Below are positions 19,077 to 27,611 of a stretch of DNA of 64,000 bases, in pieces. Origin of the DNA: Mariniphaga sp. (GTDB lineage Bacteria; Bacteroidota; Bacteroidia; Bacteroidales; Prolixibacteraceae); assembly GCA_024636975.1 (NCBI GenBank), contig JAGXGA010000056.1, positions 1 to 64,000 on the forward strand, written 5' to 3'. The notes beneath the pieces are model-generated. The model was not told the DNA's origin, did no database searches, and was given only the letters and a program-made list of their open reading frames with translations. The first letter of the stretch is position 1. Every line of letters begins with the position of its first letter. A program made the position numbers and the translations under genes.

Positions 19077-19922
19077 TTACCAGCTTCCACCGGCGCCCCC
19101 TCCGCCAAAGCCTCCGCCACCGAAGCCACCAAATCCTCCTCCTCCGGATGAAAAATTACCGAAGGAACCGGAATGTGATCTTCCTCCGGATAACAACCCC
19201 AATGCCAACCAGAAGGGTAAGTTTTTACCTGGAGAGTAGTGCCTTCGACTTCGCCCGCGCAGAATAGGCAGGATAACGAAAATAAAAAAGAAGATTATTA
19301 ATACCGGTAATATACCTCCGCCCTGCCTGGCGTAATTTTCTTCATAATATTCGGCGGTATATTCACCCCGGGTTATATCCATAATTACGTTGGTGCCGCT
19401 TTCAAGCCCCTGGTAATAGTTATTCTGCTGAAAATGAGGAATTATTTCCGTGTCAATAATGGTACCGTTGACTGTTGCATCGGGCAGCACGCCCTCCAGT
19501 CCATAGCCTGTAGCTATAAATATCCGGCCCTGATCGTTCCCTGTTTTAGGTTTAACAAGAATAACAAGTCCGTTGTCGGTTCCCTGCTGACCAACTCCCC
19601 ATTGTTCTCCAATCCGGAATGCATAATCACCCGGATCATAGCCTTCAAGGTCTGATACAGTTACAATGACAATTTGGGTAGACGTTTCCCTTGAGAATTG
19701 TACAAGTTTATTTTCGAGTTGTTCTGCCTCACCTGTACTCAGTACACCGGCAAAGTCGTTTACAAGCCGGGGAGGATTTGGCCGTTCCGGAATCTCAGCC
19801 TTTATTGAATACACTGCAACCATTAAGGATATCAGTAACAAAAAGGCATATTTTACTGCCCTCAAAACATGGGTTTTAATTGCATTTGCATCCAGACTTA
19901 TCACTGTACTATGAGAATTCAT
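19077..19922 (-). CDS. TPM-domain membrane protein with Gly-rich tail
   Basis: Protein of 281 residues. After an N-terminal hydrophobic segment (about 22-42, signal or anchor) comes a TPM domain (VNDFAGVLSTGEAEQLE through the conserved GYGLEGVLPDA). A second membrane segment (~208-226, PVLIIFFFIFVILPIL) leads to a C-terminal tail rich in Gly, Ser and Phe ending in AGGSW. The domain family (TPM, YgcG/Psb32 type) includes proteins linked to repair of photosystem II and to membrane stress, and one member has phosphatase activity; the role here is unknown. It is the last gene of a LemA-TPM-TPM cluster with short gaps. Confidence 0.9.
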   Translation of the reverse strand: MNSHSTVISLDANAIKTHVLRAVKYAFLLLISLMVAVYSIKAEIPERPNPPRLVNDFAGVLSTGEAEQLENKLVQFSRETSTQIVIVTVSDLEGYDPGDYAFRIGEQWGVGQQGTDNGLVILVKPKTGNDQGRIFIATGYGLEGVLPDATVNGTIIDTEIIPHFQQNNYYQGLESGTNVIMDITRGEYTAEYYEENYARQGGGILPVLIIFFFIFVILPILRGRSRRHYSPGKNLPFWLALGLLSGGRSHSGSFGNFSSGGGGFGGFGGGGFGGGGAGGSW

Positions 19923-19933
19923 ATTATTTTATT

Positions 19934-20374
19934 CTATTTTGAGCCGAATGATATTTCATCAGATAATTCATTAACATCATCTTTTTGCCAGGGAAAATGC
20001 TGTTTTAGTTTTTCTCCTGCTTTTAGTATCCCGGTGGTTAATCCCTGGGTAAAATGGCCTTCCCTAAAACTGGCAGCCATCTCTTCTTTAATTTTTTCCC
20101 AGAAGTCATCCGGAACTTTTTGGTTTATTCCCGCATCTCCCAAGATAGCAAAACGATGATCTTCAATAGCCAGGTAAAAAAGAACCCCGTTTCTCAGTTC
20201 TGTTTTATGCATTTCGAGCTTTTCAAATATATATGCAGCCCTATCAAGAACATCTTCCGTGCAATGTTTTTCGATGTGAATACGTATCTCCCCCGATGTG
20301 TTAAATTCGGCGGTATGAATGGCATTCTTTATCTGCAGCTTTTCTTTTTCTGTAAAATACTTTCGTACATTCAT
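19934..20374 (-). CDS. TPM-domain protein
   Basis: Soluble TPM protein of 146 residues. It lacks a signal peptide and begins MNVRKYFTEKEKLQIKNAI; the conserved hallmark is the segment RFAILGDAGINQKVPDDFW. I chose the ATG at 20374, downstream of the LemA stop, because the upstream extension would overlap lemA and is not conserved-looking. It sits between LemA and the membrane-bound TPM protein, with gaps of 10 and 11 bp, so the three are surely co-transcribed. LemA-TPM-TPM is a recurrent arrangement in Bacteroidota; a shared envelope role is inferred. Confidence 0.88.
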   Translation of the reverse strand: MNVRKYFTEKEKLQIKNAIHTAEFNTSGEIRIHIEKHCTEDVLDRAAYIFEKLEMHKTELRNGVLFYLAIEDHRFAILGDAGINQKVPDDFWEKIKEEMAASFREGHFTQGLTTGILKAGEKLKQHFPWQKDDVNELSDEISFGSK

Positions 20375-20384
20375 ATGTATTTTT

Positions 20385-20963
20385 TTAAAACTGTACTTCC
20401 GGAGCACGCTCTGCGCCGTCCTGTGCTTCAAAATAATCTTTCTTTTCGAAGCCCATCATTCCGGCATAGATCAGCTGGGGAAATTTGCGAATGTATGCGT
20501 TGTATTGTTGAGACACCTCATTAAATTTTCGCCGTTCAACAGCAATCCGGTTTTCTGTTCCTTCAAGCTGTGCCTGCAAGTCTCTGAAGTTCTGATTTGC
20601 CTTCAGGTCGGGGTATTGTTCAACAACTACCATTAAGCGGCTTAAGGCTGATGTGAGCCCCTGCTGGGCCTGGTTGAACTGCTCGATTGCCTGTGGTGAC
20701 AAATTATCGGCATCAACATTCACTGAAGTGGCTTTAGAACGGGCTTCCACTACTTCCACGAATGTTTCCTGTTCGTGTGAAGCGTAACCACGTACTGTAT
20801 TTACCAGGTTAGGTATTAGATCAGCGCGGCGTTGATAAACGTTTTCAACCTGCGACCACTGTGATGTTACCTGCTCTTCAAGATCAACCATTCTATTGTA
20901 ACCACAGCTCGAGAGGAACATTCCTGCCAAAGCAAGCACGATTATAATTCTACCGTTTTTCAT
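20385..20963 (-). CDS. lemA: LemA-family lipoprotein
   Basis: 192 residues. The N-terminus is a lipoprotein signal with lipobox LSSC (Cys20), unlike LemA proteins that keep a plain membrane anchor. The core is the LemA helical bundle, with the family segments QVENVYQRRADLIPNLV, VVEARSKATS and FNEVSQQYNAYIRKFP. Function is not established for the family; in this phylum it is almost always beside TPM-domain proteins, as here. First gene of the three-gene unit. I found no confident promoter in the 190 bp upstream. Confidence 0.93.
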   Translation of the reverse strand: MKNGRIIIVLALAGMFLSSCGYNRMVDLEEQVTSQWSQVENVYQRRADLIPNLVNTVRGYASHEQETFVEVVEARSKATSVNVDADNLSPQAIEQFNQAQQGLTSALSRLMVVVEQYPDLKANQNFRDLQAQLEGTENRIAVERRKFNEVSQQYNAYIRKFPQLIYAGMMGFEKKDYFEAQDGAERAPEVQF

Positions 20964-21153
20964 ATGTAATACTTTAATAATAACTTTAATATGTAACTTT
21001 CAAAGATCGGTAATCTGAAACAAATAGCTTCCCATATTTCGGGGAAATGTCTGTTTTTGTCGTTGGATTATATCAAAAGCTGCGCCAACAGTAAAATGCT
21101 GACAAAAAGTACATTTTGCCTGTTATTGAATTTTGAGAAAAATATTCTGAAAA

Positions 21154-21489
21154 TTATTCTGAAAATATAAGGGAATATGGCCTTTTTATCTCACGGATGA
21201 GTTCATCAATGGAGAATGTCCTGACTTTACGAATGAATTCTTTGCCTTCGAAGAAAACCAATACAGTGGGAATTGTAAAAACACGATGCTGCCCTGCAGT
21301 TTCAGGTAATTCATCGGTTTTTACATACACCATTTTCATGTTCGGAAATTCCTGGTGAACGGTCGTTTCAACTTTCGGCTTCAATGACTTGCATACATTG
21401 CAGCTATCGGCAGAAAAATAAACAAGCATCGCTGCTTCGGAATCTTTCAGGCTTTCGAGCTCTGCTGATGAATTTAATTCGGTAAACAT
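21154..21489 (-). CDS. Thioredoxin-like protein
   Basis: Small cytosolic thioredoxin-fold protein of 111 residues. The redox motif is CNVC in ADSCNVCKSLKP, in place of the classic WCGPC; the cis-Pro is in FTIPTVLVF. This fits the atypical thioredoxin families used for individual partners and not the main thioredoxin, which is encoded near 30.4-30.8 kb. It is the last gene of a minus-strand run porV-ispF-CoA-binding-thioredoxin, 42 bp after its neighbour. The last codons and the bases after the stop contain two copies of ATTCTGAAAAT. Confidence 0.85.
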   Translation of the reverse strand: MFTELNSSAELESLKDSEAAMLVYFSADSCNVCKSLKPKVETTVHQEFPNMKMVYVKTDELPETAGQHRVFTIPTVLVFFEGKEFIRKVRTFSIDELIREIKRPYSLIFSE

Positions 21490-21531
21490 TGTATGAAGTT
21501 TTTATTGCCCTGACAAGAACTGTTGTATATT

Positions 21532-21903
21532 CTAAAAATCTCCAGAGCGAAGCATTACAAGGGTGCAGTCTTCAACAGTTTCAATTCCATTACTTTCGAG
21601 CAGGATCTTTAGTTCTTCATTAAAAGTCCCGGGGTTGAAAATGACACGCTCAGGGTTCAGTTTTAGTAATAGGTTATAATATTCCGGCTGATGTTTCGGC
21701 CTGACATATAAAGTTACAGTATGTACCTTTTCACCTGCCGGAAATTCAGTGCGAACAGGTATCCCGTTCACAAAACCTGCCCTTTTGGCAAGTGGGATAA
21801 CCGGATGACCAGATTCCTGCAGCAATTTAACTGCTGCATTTGAATAACGCTCCGGCTTTGAGCTTGCTCCTATAACAAGTGTAATTTTGGATGAGGGTTT
21901 CAT
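21532..21903 (-). CDS. CoA-binding domain protein
   Basis: Rossmann-type CoA-binding protein of 123 residues (YccU-like). The N-terminal loop TLVIGASSKPERYSN is the nucleotide-binding turn; the segment GFVNGIPV and the C-terminal GIETVEDCTLVML fit the family. It contains only the CoA-binding domain, so it is not a CoA ligase subunit. Its ATG overlaps the stop of ispF in the ATGA pattern, showing translational coupling. Function in the cell is unknown for the family. Confidence 0.85.
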   Translation of the reverse strand: MKPSSKITLVIGASSKPERYSNAAVKLLQESGHPVIPLAKRAGFVNGIPVRTEFPAGEKVHTVTLYVRPKHQPEYYNLLLKLNPERVIFNPGTFNEELKILLESNGIETVEDCTLVMLRSGDF

Positions 21904-22385
21904 TGTTGCTTTTTTTGTTGAACCAGCACTACCGCCTGTGCGGACATTCCTTCTTCACGGCCTTCAAATCCAAGCTTTTCAGTAGTTGTTGCCTTAATTG
22001 AAATTTGCTCTGTTTCGATATTGAGTACCCTGGCCAATGTTGCTTTCATCTCAGGGATAAATGGCTTTAATTTCGGCCGCTGAGCACTTATGGTAGAATC
22101 GATGTTTACTATCTGGTAATTTTTTTCCTTGATTAACTTATTTGTTTCAGCCAGCAGAATTTTGCTGTCGATGTTTTTAAACGCTACGGAAGTGTCAGGA
22201 AAATGAGTTCCTATATCACCCAGGCTGAGCGCTCCCAGCAGTGCATCACAAACAGCATGAATCAATACATCGCCATCGGAATGTGCCACGGTACCTTTGG
22301 CATGTGGTATTAAAATCCCTCCAAGCCATAATGTTTCACCTTCAGCAAGGCGGTGCACGTCGTATCCCTGTCCGATTCTGTACAT
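21900..22385 (-). CDS. ispF: 2-C-methyl-D-erythritol 2,4-cyclodiphosphate synthase
   Basis: Enzyme of the MEP isoprenoid pathway: it cyclises CDP-methylerythritol phosphate to the 2,4-cyclodiphosphate with loss of CMP. 161 residues, standard length. The zinc ligands Asp9 and His11 lie in GYDVHRL and His43 in the HSDGDVLIHAVCDALLGA segment; GDIGTHFPD and the C-terminal TTTEKLGFEGREEG motif are also intact. It begins three bases after the stop of porV, an operon arrangement also met in other Bacteroidota. Confidence 0.97.
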   Translation of the reverse strand: MYRIGQGYDVHRLAEGETLWLGGILIPHAKGTVAHSDGDVLIHAVCDALLGALSLGDIGTHFPDTSVAFKNIDSKILLAETNKLIKEKNYQIVNIDSTISAQRPKLKPFIPEMKATLARVLNIETEQISIKATTTEKLGFEGREEGMSAQAVVLVQQKKQQ

Positions 22386-22388
22386 ATA

Positions 22389-23561
22389 TTAACGCTGGCT
22401 GCTAAATGCTTCCACATCAAACGAGAGGGTAAATCTCAATGTATTTGCCAGAGGATGGTTCTGTTGAGTTGGCAACAGATACGAGAAGTCAAGAGAAAAA
22501 ACATTCATCTTGAAACCTGCGCCTGCAGTAATGAATTTCCTGTTTCCTTTATTCTCATGCTCCCAGAAATAGCCTGCACGTAAAGCAAACTGATTATTAT
22601 ACCAGTATTCAATACCAGCCGAAAGATTAACCTCCTGCATTTCTTCCTTAAACCCACCCGGAGCATCGGCAAATGAGGAAAATATACCTGCAATTTCTGA
22701 TTTGTCGGAACTGAAGGGGTCGGTTATTATTTCGCCATCATCAAATGTAGTAGTGTCTCTTGGTGGGGTCGGAACCAGTAGTTTATTTGCTTCAACAGCA
22801 AACGTAAATGAATTGTATTGATCGAGTTCAGTTGTGTATGCTGCTCCAAGTTTTAATGTTGTAGGAATGAAATATTCTTCTGCTCCCTCGGTGTAGGAAA
22901 CCTTGGCACCAATGTTCTGAATATTAATACCTGCTGAAAACTTGTTATCCTGCCGGTTGGCCCTGAATTCACTGTAATAGTAGAAAGCCACATCGGCAGC
23001 GTAGGAATTACCTGCAGTTGTTTCTACTCCGTTTACCAATTGACCGCTATATATGTCGGAGCGGATATACCTTATAGTTACTGCGCCGGAGAATACATCG
23101 GAAAGTTTTCTTGAATAGCCAAAGTCCAGTGCAAATTCATTGGGATTCACCTGGGTTGTTATTGTACCTACATCATCAGTAAAGATGATATCTCCAAGAG
23201 AGAAATAGCGTAGCGAGCCACTTAAGGTCTGTACATCATCCAGTTTTTTATATCCCACCAGGTAAGCCAGGTTAATGTCGTCAACTAGGGCACGTAACCA
23301 GGGTGAGTAGGAGAGACTGACGCCCATTTCACTTTCCATGAAGGCATATTTGGCAGGGTTCCAGTGCTGGGAACTTAAATCGGGCGTTGTTCCTACACCG
23401 GCATCTCCCATACCACCTGCCCTTGAATCGGGTGTTATTGAAAGAAAGGGGACTGCGGTGGTAATGGTGTTGGCTCCCGATACTGAAGACTGACCCTTAA
23501 CATTTTCTGCAGTAAAAAATAATAGTGCAAAAGCAAAAAGTAAACTGACTATTCTATTCAT
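22389..23561 (-). CDS. porV: Type IX secretion protein PorV (LptO)
   Basis: Outer-membrane beta-barrel protein of 390 residues, member of the FadL-like PorV/LptO family. In the type IX secretion system PorV takes cargo from the translocon to the PorU attachment complex. A signal peptide ends near VKGQ; the mature part begins with the family segment AVPFLSITPDSRAGGMGDAGV followed by alternating strands and HWNPAKYAF. It has its own good promoter, downstream of porU, and is followed without a gap by ispF. The neighbour porU strongly supports the assignment. Confidence 0.93.
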   Translation of the reverse strand: MNRIVSLLFAFALLFFTAENVKGQSSVSGANTITTAVPFLSITPDSRAGGMGDAGVGTTPDLSSQHWNPAKYAFMESEMGVSLSYSPWLRALVDDINLAYLVGYKKLDDVQTLSGSLRYFSLGDIIFTDDVGTITTQVNPNEFALDFGYSRKLSDVFSGAVTIRYIRSDIYSGQLVNGVETTAGNSYAADVAFYYYSEFRANRQDNKFSAGINIQNIGAKVSYTEGAEEYFIPTTLKLGAAYTTELDQYNSFTFAVEANKLLVPTPPRDTTTFDDGEIITDPFSSDKSEIAGIFSSFADAPGGFKEEMQEVNLSAGIEYWYNNQFALRAGYFWEHENKGNRKFITAGAGFKMNVFSLDFSYLLPTQQNHPLANTLRFTLSFDVEAFSSQR

Positions 23562-23585
23562 AACCTATATTAAAAATGAGCGTTG

Positions 23586-23615
23586 CAAATATACAAATTG
23601 TAGCTAAGGCCGCAA
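23586..23615 (-). promoter_or_regulatory. Promoter of porV-ispF unit
   Basis: On the minus strand: TTG (23615-23613), 19-base spacer, TATATTTG (23593-23586), an exact match to the Bacteroidota consensus. Transcription would start about 20 bases before the porV ATG. It lies in the 111-bp gap between porU and porV, so porV and the genes after it can be expressed without porU. Confidence 0.75.
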
Positions 23616-23672
23616 TTAATCTAAAAACAGAGAACGGAGTTATTGGTGAAAAAGTACATTAGATTTAAAAAA

Positions 23673-26600
23673 TTAATGTGCTACTATTACTTTTCCTGAG
23701 CCAGACGCAATTGCTCCATCTGAATTTTGCACAGTAATACGATAGGGATAAACGCCGCTTCTTAGCTGAACCTGCGATTCAAATAAATCCCATCGGACCG
23801 GATTGCTGACTCTACCATTAGAACCAACTTGTGTAACAAAATAGTCGACACGATTTCCGGTTTGGTCAAATATCTCATAGATAGCTTCAAAGGTTGCATC
23901 TGCCTGGTTGTGTTCAAACGTAAAAAAGGTATAGTTGTTCATTGGGTTAGGATAATTCACTATGTTTTCAATGTGAAAATCACCTGTGACTTCAAACTCA
24001 ATTTCTGCTTCGGAAGAGTTGTTTGCTACATCCCATACTTTTAACCGAAGAGTATGTTTCCCTACCGGAAGATTTCTCAATGGAAACCTAACGGTGCCAC
24101 TGCTGTAATCACCGGCATTGGCCTGGTAATAATTATTCAGTATCATAGTATTGCCAAAATCATCGTTCAGAACTGCTGTTATGTCATGCCCAATTCCTGA
24201 GCCTACCATATTTATTCCATTTTCATCAGAAAGGAATGCCAGCAAGGTAGGGTTTTTGCTGACTTTTTCACCTGAAGTGAATTCCGGCGTATCGAGATAA
24301 AGCTCGATTTCGGGTCCCTGGTTATCAGCAAGGCCCGAGCCTGAACCACTAATTATAAAGTTTTCAAAAACTCCATGTGCATCGGTTTCTCCATTATCGG
24401 CGTAATATACAATCTTTCCATTTCCGGGATTGTAGGAGATATCTTTTGGGATCACAAAACTAAATGAAAACTCCCCGTTTACCACTTCAGCAAGCCCTTT
24501 ATAGATTATATTTTCCTGGACTTTGAATTCCATTGAGGGTTCACCTCCGTTCCCTCTTGTTTTCTTTATGGCAGCCTTATCGTAAACTGTTGGAACTATT
24601 TTTCCTGAGAAATTACTTAGTTTATTTTCAAACTCATCAGCAACGTAACCTGTTATGGTAATTTTTTGCAAAGCACCTATGGTGTCAGGCAGTTCAGAAG
24701 GTTCGTTGCCATTTATTGATGAGGTAATAACTTTGTGCCGGGGATAGGAAAGTTTCAATGCAGGATCGGCAATCAGGGTAAAATTTCTTTTATTGACAAC
24801 ATTGGCATTTGAGGTGTTTATTTTTGCAAGCCTCATGATATCGCCCATGCGGTATTGTTCTCCATTTGTGTCTTTGGCAAAAACAAACCGATAAAAACTT
24901 TCGCTTATTAATTTATTTGAATTGGCATAAACCAGACGGGTGGTTGAAAATAAACCAATTCCTCCGCCATTGGGATTGAAGAACACATATTCACCTGCCG
25001 ATTTGTCATCGGAATCGAAACGGGTGAATTCACAGGTTGCCGTAACAAAAATGGGTAACCGGGTGGTGTTTGCCCAGGAATTAATATGGCTTATATCCAG
25101 CACTTTTTCATCGGCCATGAATCGATCGTTTGCATGACCTACGTAGTTAAGAATCAAAACGCCCTCTTTTACCCGGTCATTAATTGCCTGGGTAACTTCA
25201 GGGTAGCTTTCACCTCCCGGTCCTGTAATTTGCCGGTAGGCATCAAAATAGATTTTATCAGTAATAAATTCGCCATGATTTTTATTAACCTGGTTTGCCA
25301 GATCTTCCGAATCTCTCATGTGCAGGCTGTTATCCTGGTCATCACCAATAAAACAGATTATATTTCTCCAGTCGCCCAACGCTTCCCCTGACTGGTAATT
25401 TTTTATTTTTCTCACTGCCAGTTCTGCTTCAAAGCTTGAGGAGGCAGGAATTCTACCCAGACCTAAATCAACAGCCCCCCTTAGAATACTTTCCCCGGCA
25501 TCGAGTAATACGAAGTAATCGTCGGTTACAAATGACTCTACCGGACTCAGCGATGATTCAGACTGAAAGGTGGGAATCAGGTTTATTGTTCCGGGTTTAT
25601 TGCCTTTATTATCGTAGCTGCCGTCGCCAAATAAAAGAACATACTTCAGCCCTTCATTCCGGTCATAAAACATCTTTATGAAGTTGCGGATTCCGGCAGC
25701 ATCTTTATTCCCTGAACTGAATTCATTATATACTGCATTAGCCGAAACAACTTCTACTGTCATTCCATCAGTTGATTTGTGATAATCAGCCAGTTCTCTT
25801 GCCTGGTTTAGGAAGTTCGGGTGTGAAACAATCAGGTATTCAGGAGTACTTAGCCCATGCAGGTTTTGGTTCTCTATTTCTGCTATATTTTCAGGTTCAG
25901 GAAAATTTCCATTCATTTTAAATGTTACATACTCTTTTAATTGCGAAGCGGGCCGTTTCCCTTTGGCTACATTTCCGGATATCTCAAGTGATATTTCTTT
26001 TACGTCAAAGGGATTGGAGATATCCCAAACTTTCAAATCAGCAGATGCATTTTGAACAGAAAATTCAAGAATATTATTCAATCCGGTGGAATTCATATCA
26101 CGAAAAAACAAGGCTTCATTGCCTGCAGTAAGTTTCCTACGGTAATTCAGCTCAATGTAATCAAGCCACGCCTCAGTAGTTGTACCGCTTCCTGTATATT
26201 GCAGGCCCACGTTAAGGTTTCCGGAAGAGGCCGGTGAAGTAAAAAGGGCTGTACGTTCATTTGCATATGCTGTTGTACTGCTGGAAGTGTTTACACTTGT
26301 AAATTCAATTTTTCCAATATTTGTCTGTCCCGCTAAAACATTCATCTGAGACGATGCAGATGAACGGGCAACAGCATTTATGCGGAGGGAAAAGTTGGAA
26401 TTATCCTCTGCATTGGAAAGATCAAATGCAAAATTACGCGTTGAACCATGGGTAAACTTATCACCAAACCATTGTTTCCCCGAATGTAAAAGGTTAACTT
26501 CTTCAGTTTCAACCAACGCATACTCATCGAACGATGATATACTATGTGTGGGTACATCTGTGGTTAGGGGATAGGCTTCAACTACTTTATCGGTACCCGA

Positions 26601-27416
26601 ATTCTCAGTTAAAAATAGAAATCCACCGGTGGCATAATGGTTCCTGCGATGCTCCAAAAAAGTGTTTGCCTCACTGGGATTCCATTCAATAGTACCGGGG
26701 GCATAAAAGAAAATGCAGTCGGTGCCGTTATTCTTCCCATGTTCTAAAGGTAGCTGAGGTAAGTCATCGTATTCAATATCCCCCGGATTTTCCGATAATA
26801 TCATCCCTCCTGCACCAAATATTTTAACATTTGCCGGATTTGAGAATCCCCATCCCGACAGGGTGGCGTAAGGAATTTTATAAATTCCCTTTGTAGGGGT
26901 GCTGATTTTTATCCATCTCCCTTCCCGAAGCATTGATTCCTGTTTCCATGGATATTCTTGTATTGTTGCTGATTTAAAATTAACAGGAATAAGTTTTATT
27001 TCAAATCTTTTAAGAAGTAGAACTTTATTGTTTTTTTGAATTACCGCCGGTAATTGTATCTCGATTTTATGAACATCGCCTGATTGCAACCTTAACTTTT
27101 TTACATTCAATTCATGAGGCAATCCGGATGTAATAAAATCCTTATTATTCAGCTCAACTTCTTCATAAACCGGGTTTTCAAGAACGAACCGGAAGTCCTG
27201 ATCAGGATTCTCAATAGCATATACTTTACTAAACAGAGGTATCATTTGATCACCATACCCTTCGTATCCAGCGTTTTCAAAAGTATATCCCAGTTTATTT
27301 TCAGGCTCGGAAGAGAAATACCAGTCGATAGCAATAATTTCCCTGCGGATATCGTTTGAAGTAAATCCGGTAAATAAAATCAGTGCAAACAGGAGGTATT
27401 TGTTCATCTTTGCCAT
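23673..27416 (-). CDS. porU: Type IX secretion sortase/signal peptidase PorU
   Basis: Cell-surface gingipain-type (C25) cysteine peptidase of 1247 residues that removes the C-terminal sorting signal of T9SS cargo and attaches the protein to a surface lipid. The N-terminal ~540 residues are beta-rich accessory domains. The catalytic domain shows His761 in YVGHAND and Cys795 in TATCEF, 34 residues apart as expected of C25 peptidases. The end (YPNPMNNYTFFTFEHN and a final beta domain) resembles a type A CTD, a known feature of PorU itself. The hydrophobic start (LLFALILFTGF) is the signal peptide. It is divergent from gldJ, the arrangement known from flavobacteria. Confidence 0.95.
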   Translation of the reverse strand: MAKMNKYLLFALILFTGFTSNDIRREIIAIDWYFSSEPENKLGYTFENAGYEGYGDQMIPLFSKVYAIENPDQDFRFVLENPVYEEVELNNKDFITSGLPHELNVKKLRLQSGDVHKIEIQLPAVIQKNNKVLLLKRFEIKLIPVNFKSATIQEYPWKQESMLREGRWIKISTPTKGIYKIPYATLSGWGFSNPANVKIFGAGGMILSENPGDIEYDDLPQLPLEHGKNNGTDCIFFYAPGTIEWNPSEANTFLEHRRNHYATGGFLFLTENSGTDKVVEAYPLTTDVPTHSISSFDEYALVETEEVNLLHSGKQWFGDKFTHGSTRNFAFDLSNAEDNSNFSLRINAVARSSASSQMNVLAGQTNIGKIEFTSVNTSSSTTAYANERTALFTSPASSGNLNVGLQYTGSGTTTEAWLDYIELNYRRKLTAGNEALFFRDMNSTGLNNILEFSVQNASADLKVWDISNPFDVKEISLEISGNVAKGKRPASQLKEYVTFKMNGNFPEPENIAEIENQNLHGLSTPEYLIVSHPNFLNQARELADYHKSTDGMTVEVVSANAVYNEFSSGNKDAAGIRNFIKMFYDRNEGLKYVLLFGDGSYDNKGNKPGTINLIPTFQSESSLSPVESFVTDDYFVLLDAGESILRGAVDLGLGRIPASSSFEAELAVRKIKNYQSGEALGDWRNIICFIGDDQDNSLHMRDSEDLANQVNKNHGEFITDKIYFDAYRQITGPGGESYPEVTQAINDRVKEGVLILNYVGHANDRFMADEKVLDISHINSWANTTRLPIFVTATCEFTRFDSDDKSAGEYVFFNPNGGGIGLFSTTRLVYANSNKLISESFYRFVFAKDTNGEQYRMGDIMRLAKINTSNANVVNKRNFTLIADPALKLSYPRHKVITSSINGNEPSELPDTIGALQKITITGYVADEFENKLSNFSGKIVPTVYDKAAIKKTRGNGGEPSMEFKVQENIIYKGLAEVVNGEFSFSFVIPKDISYNPGNGKIVYYADNGETDAHGVFENFIISGSGSGLADNQGPEIELYLDTPEFTSGEKVSKNPTLLAFLSDENGINMVGSGIGHDITAVLNDDFGNTMILNNYYQANAGDYSSGTVRFPLRNLPVGKHTLRLKVWDVANNSSEAEIEFEVTGDFHIENIVNYPNPMNNYTFFTFEHNQADATFEAIYEIFDQTGNRVDYFVTQVGSNGRVSNPVRWDLFESQVQLRSGVYPYRITVQNSDGAIASGSGKVIVAH

Positions 27417-27611
27417 GCATTTATATTGATAACTGTTAAACGTAGTGTAAAAATAATTATTGCAGTCCTACATCATTTACAATAAAACAATTATTTTTGA
27501 CAAATATGTGCCAAAAAACAAGCTATTGACAGAAGAAAACTTAAAAATTTATAAGTGTTAATACAATAAGAGTTTCACAAATCAGTTATAATTGTGACAA
27601 TCGAAAAAAAT

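Noticed and set aside
21142-21166. Duplicated ATTCTGAAAAT at the end of the thioredoxin-like gene as a regulatory site
   Set aside because: Two short AT-rich copies at a 3' end can arise by slippage and no further evidence supports a function.
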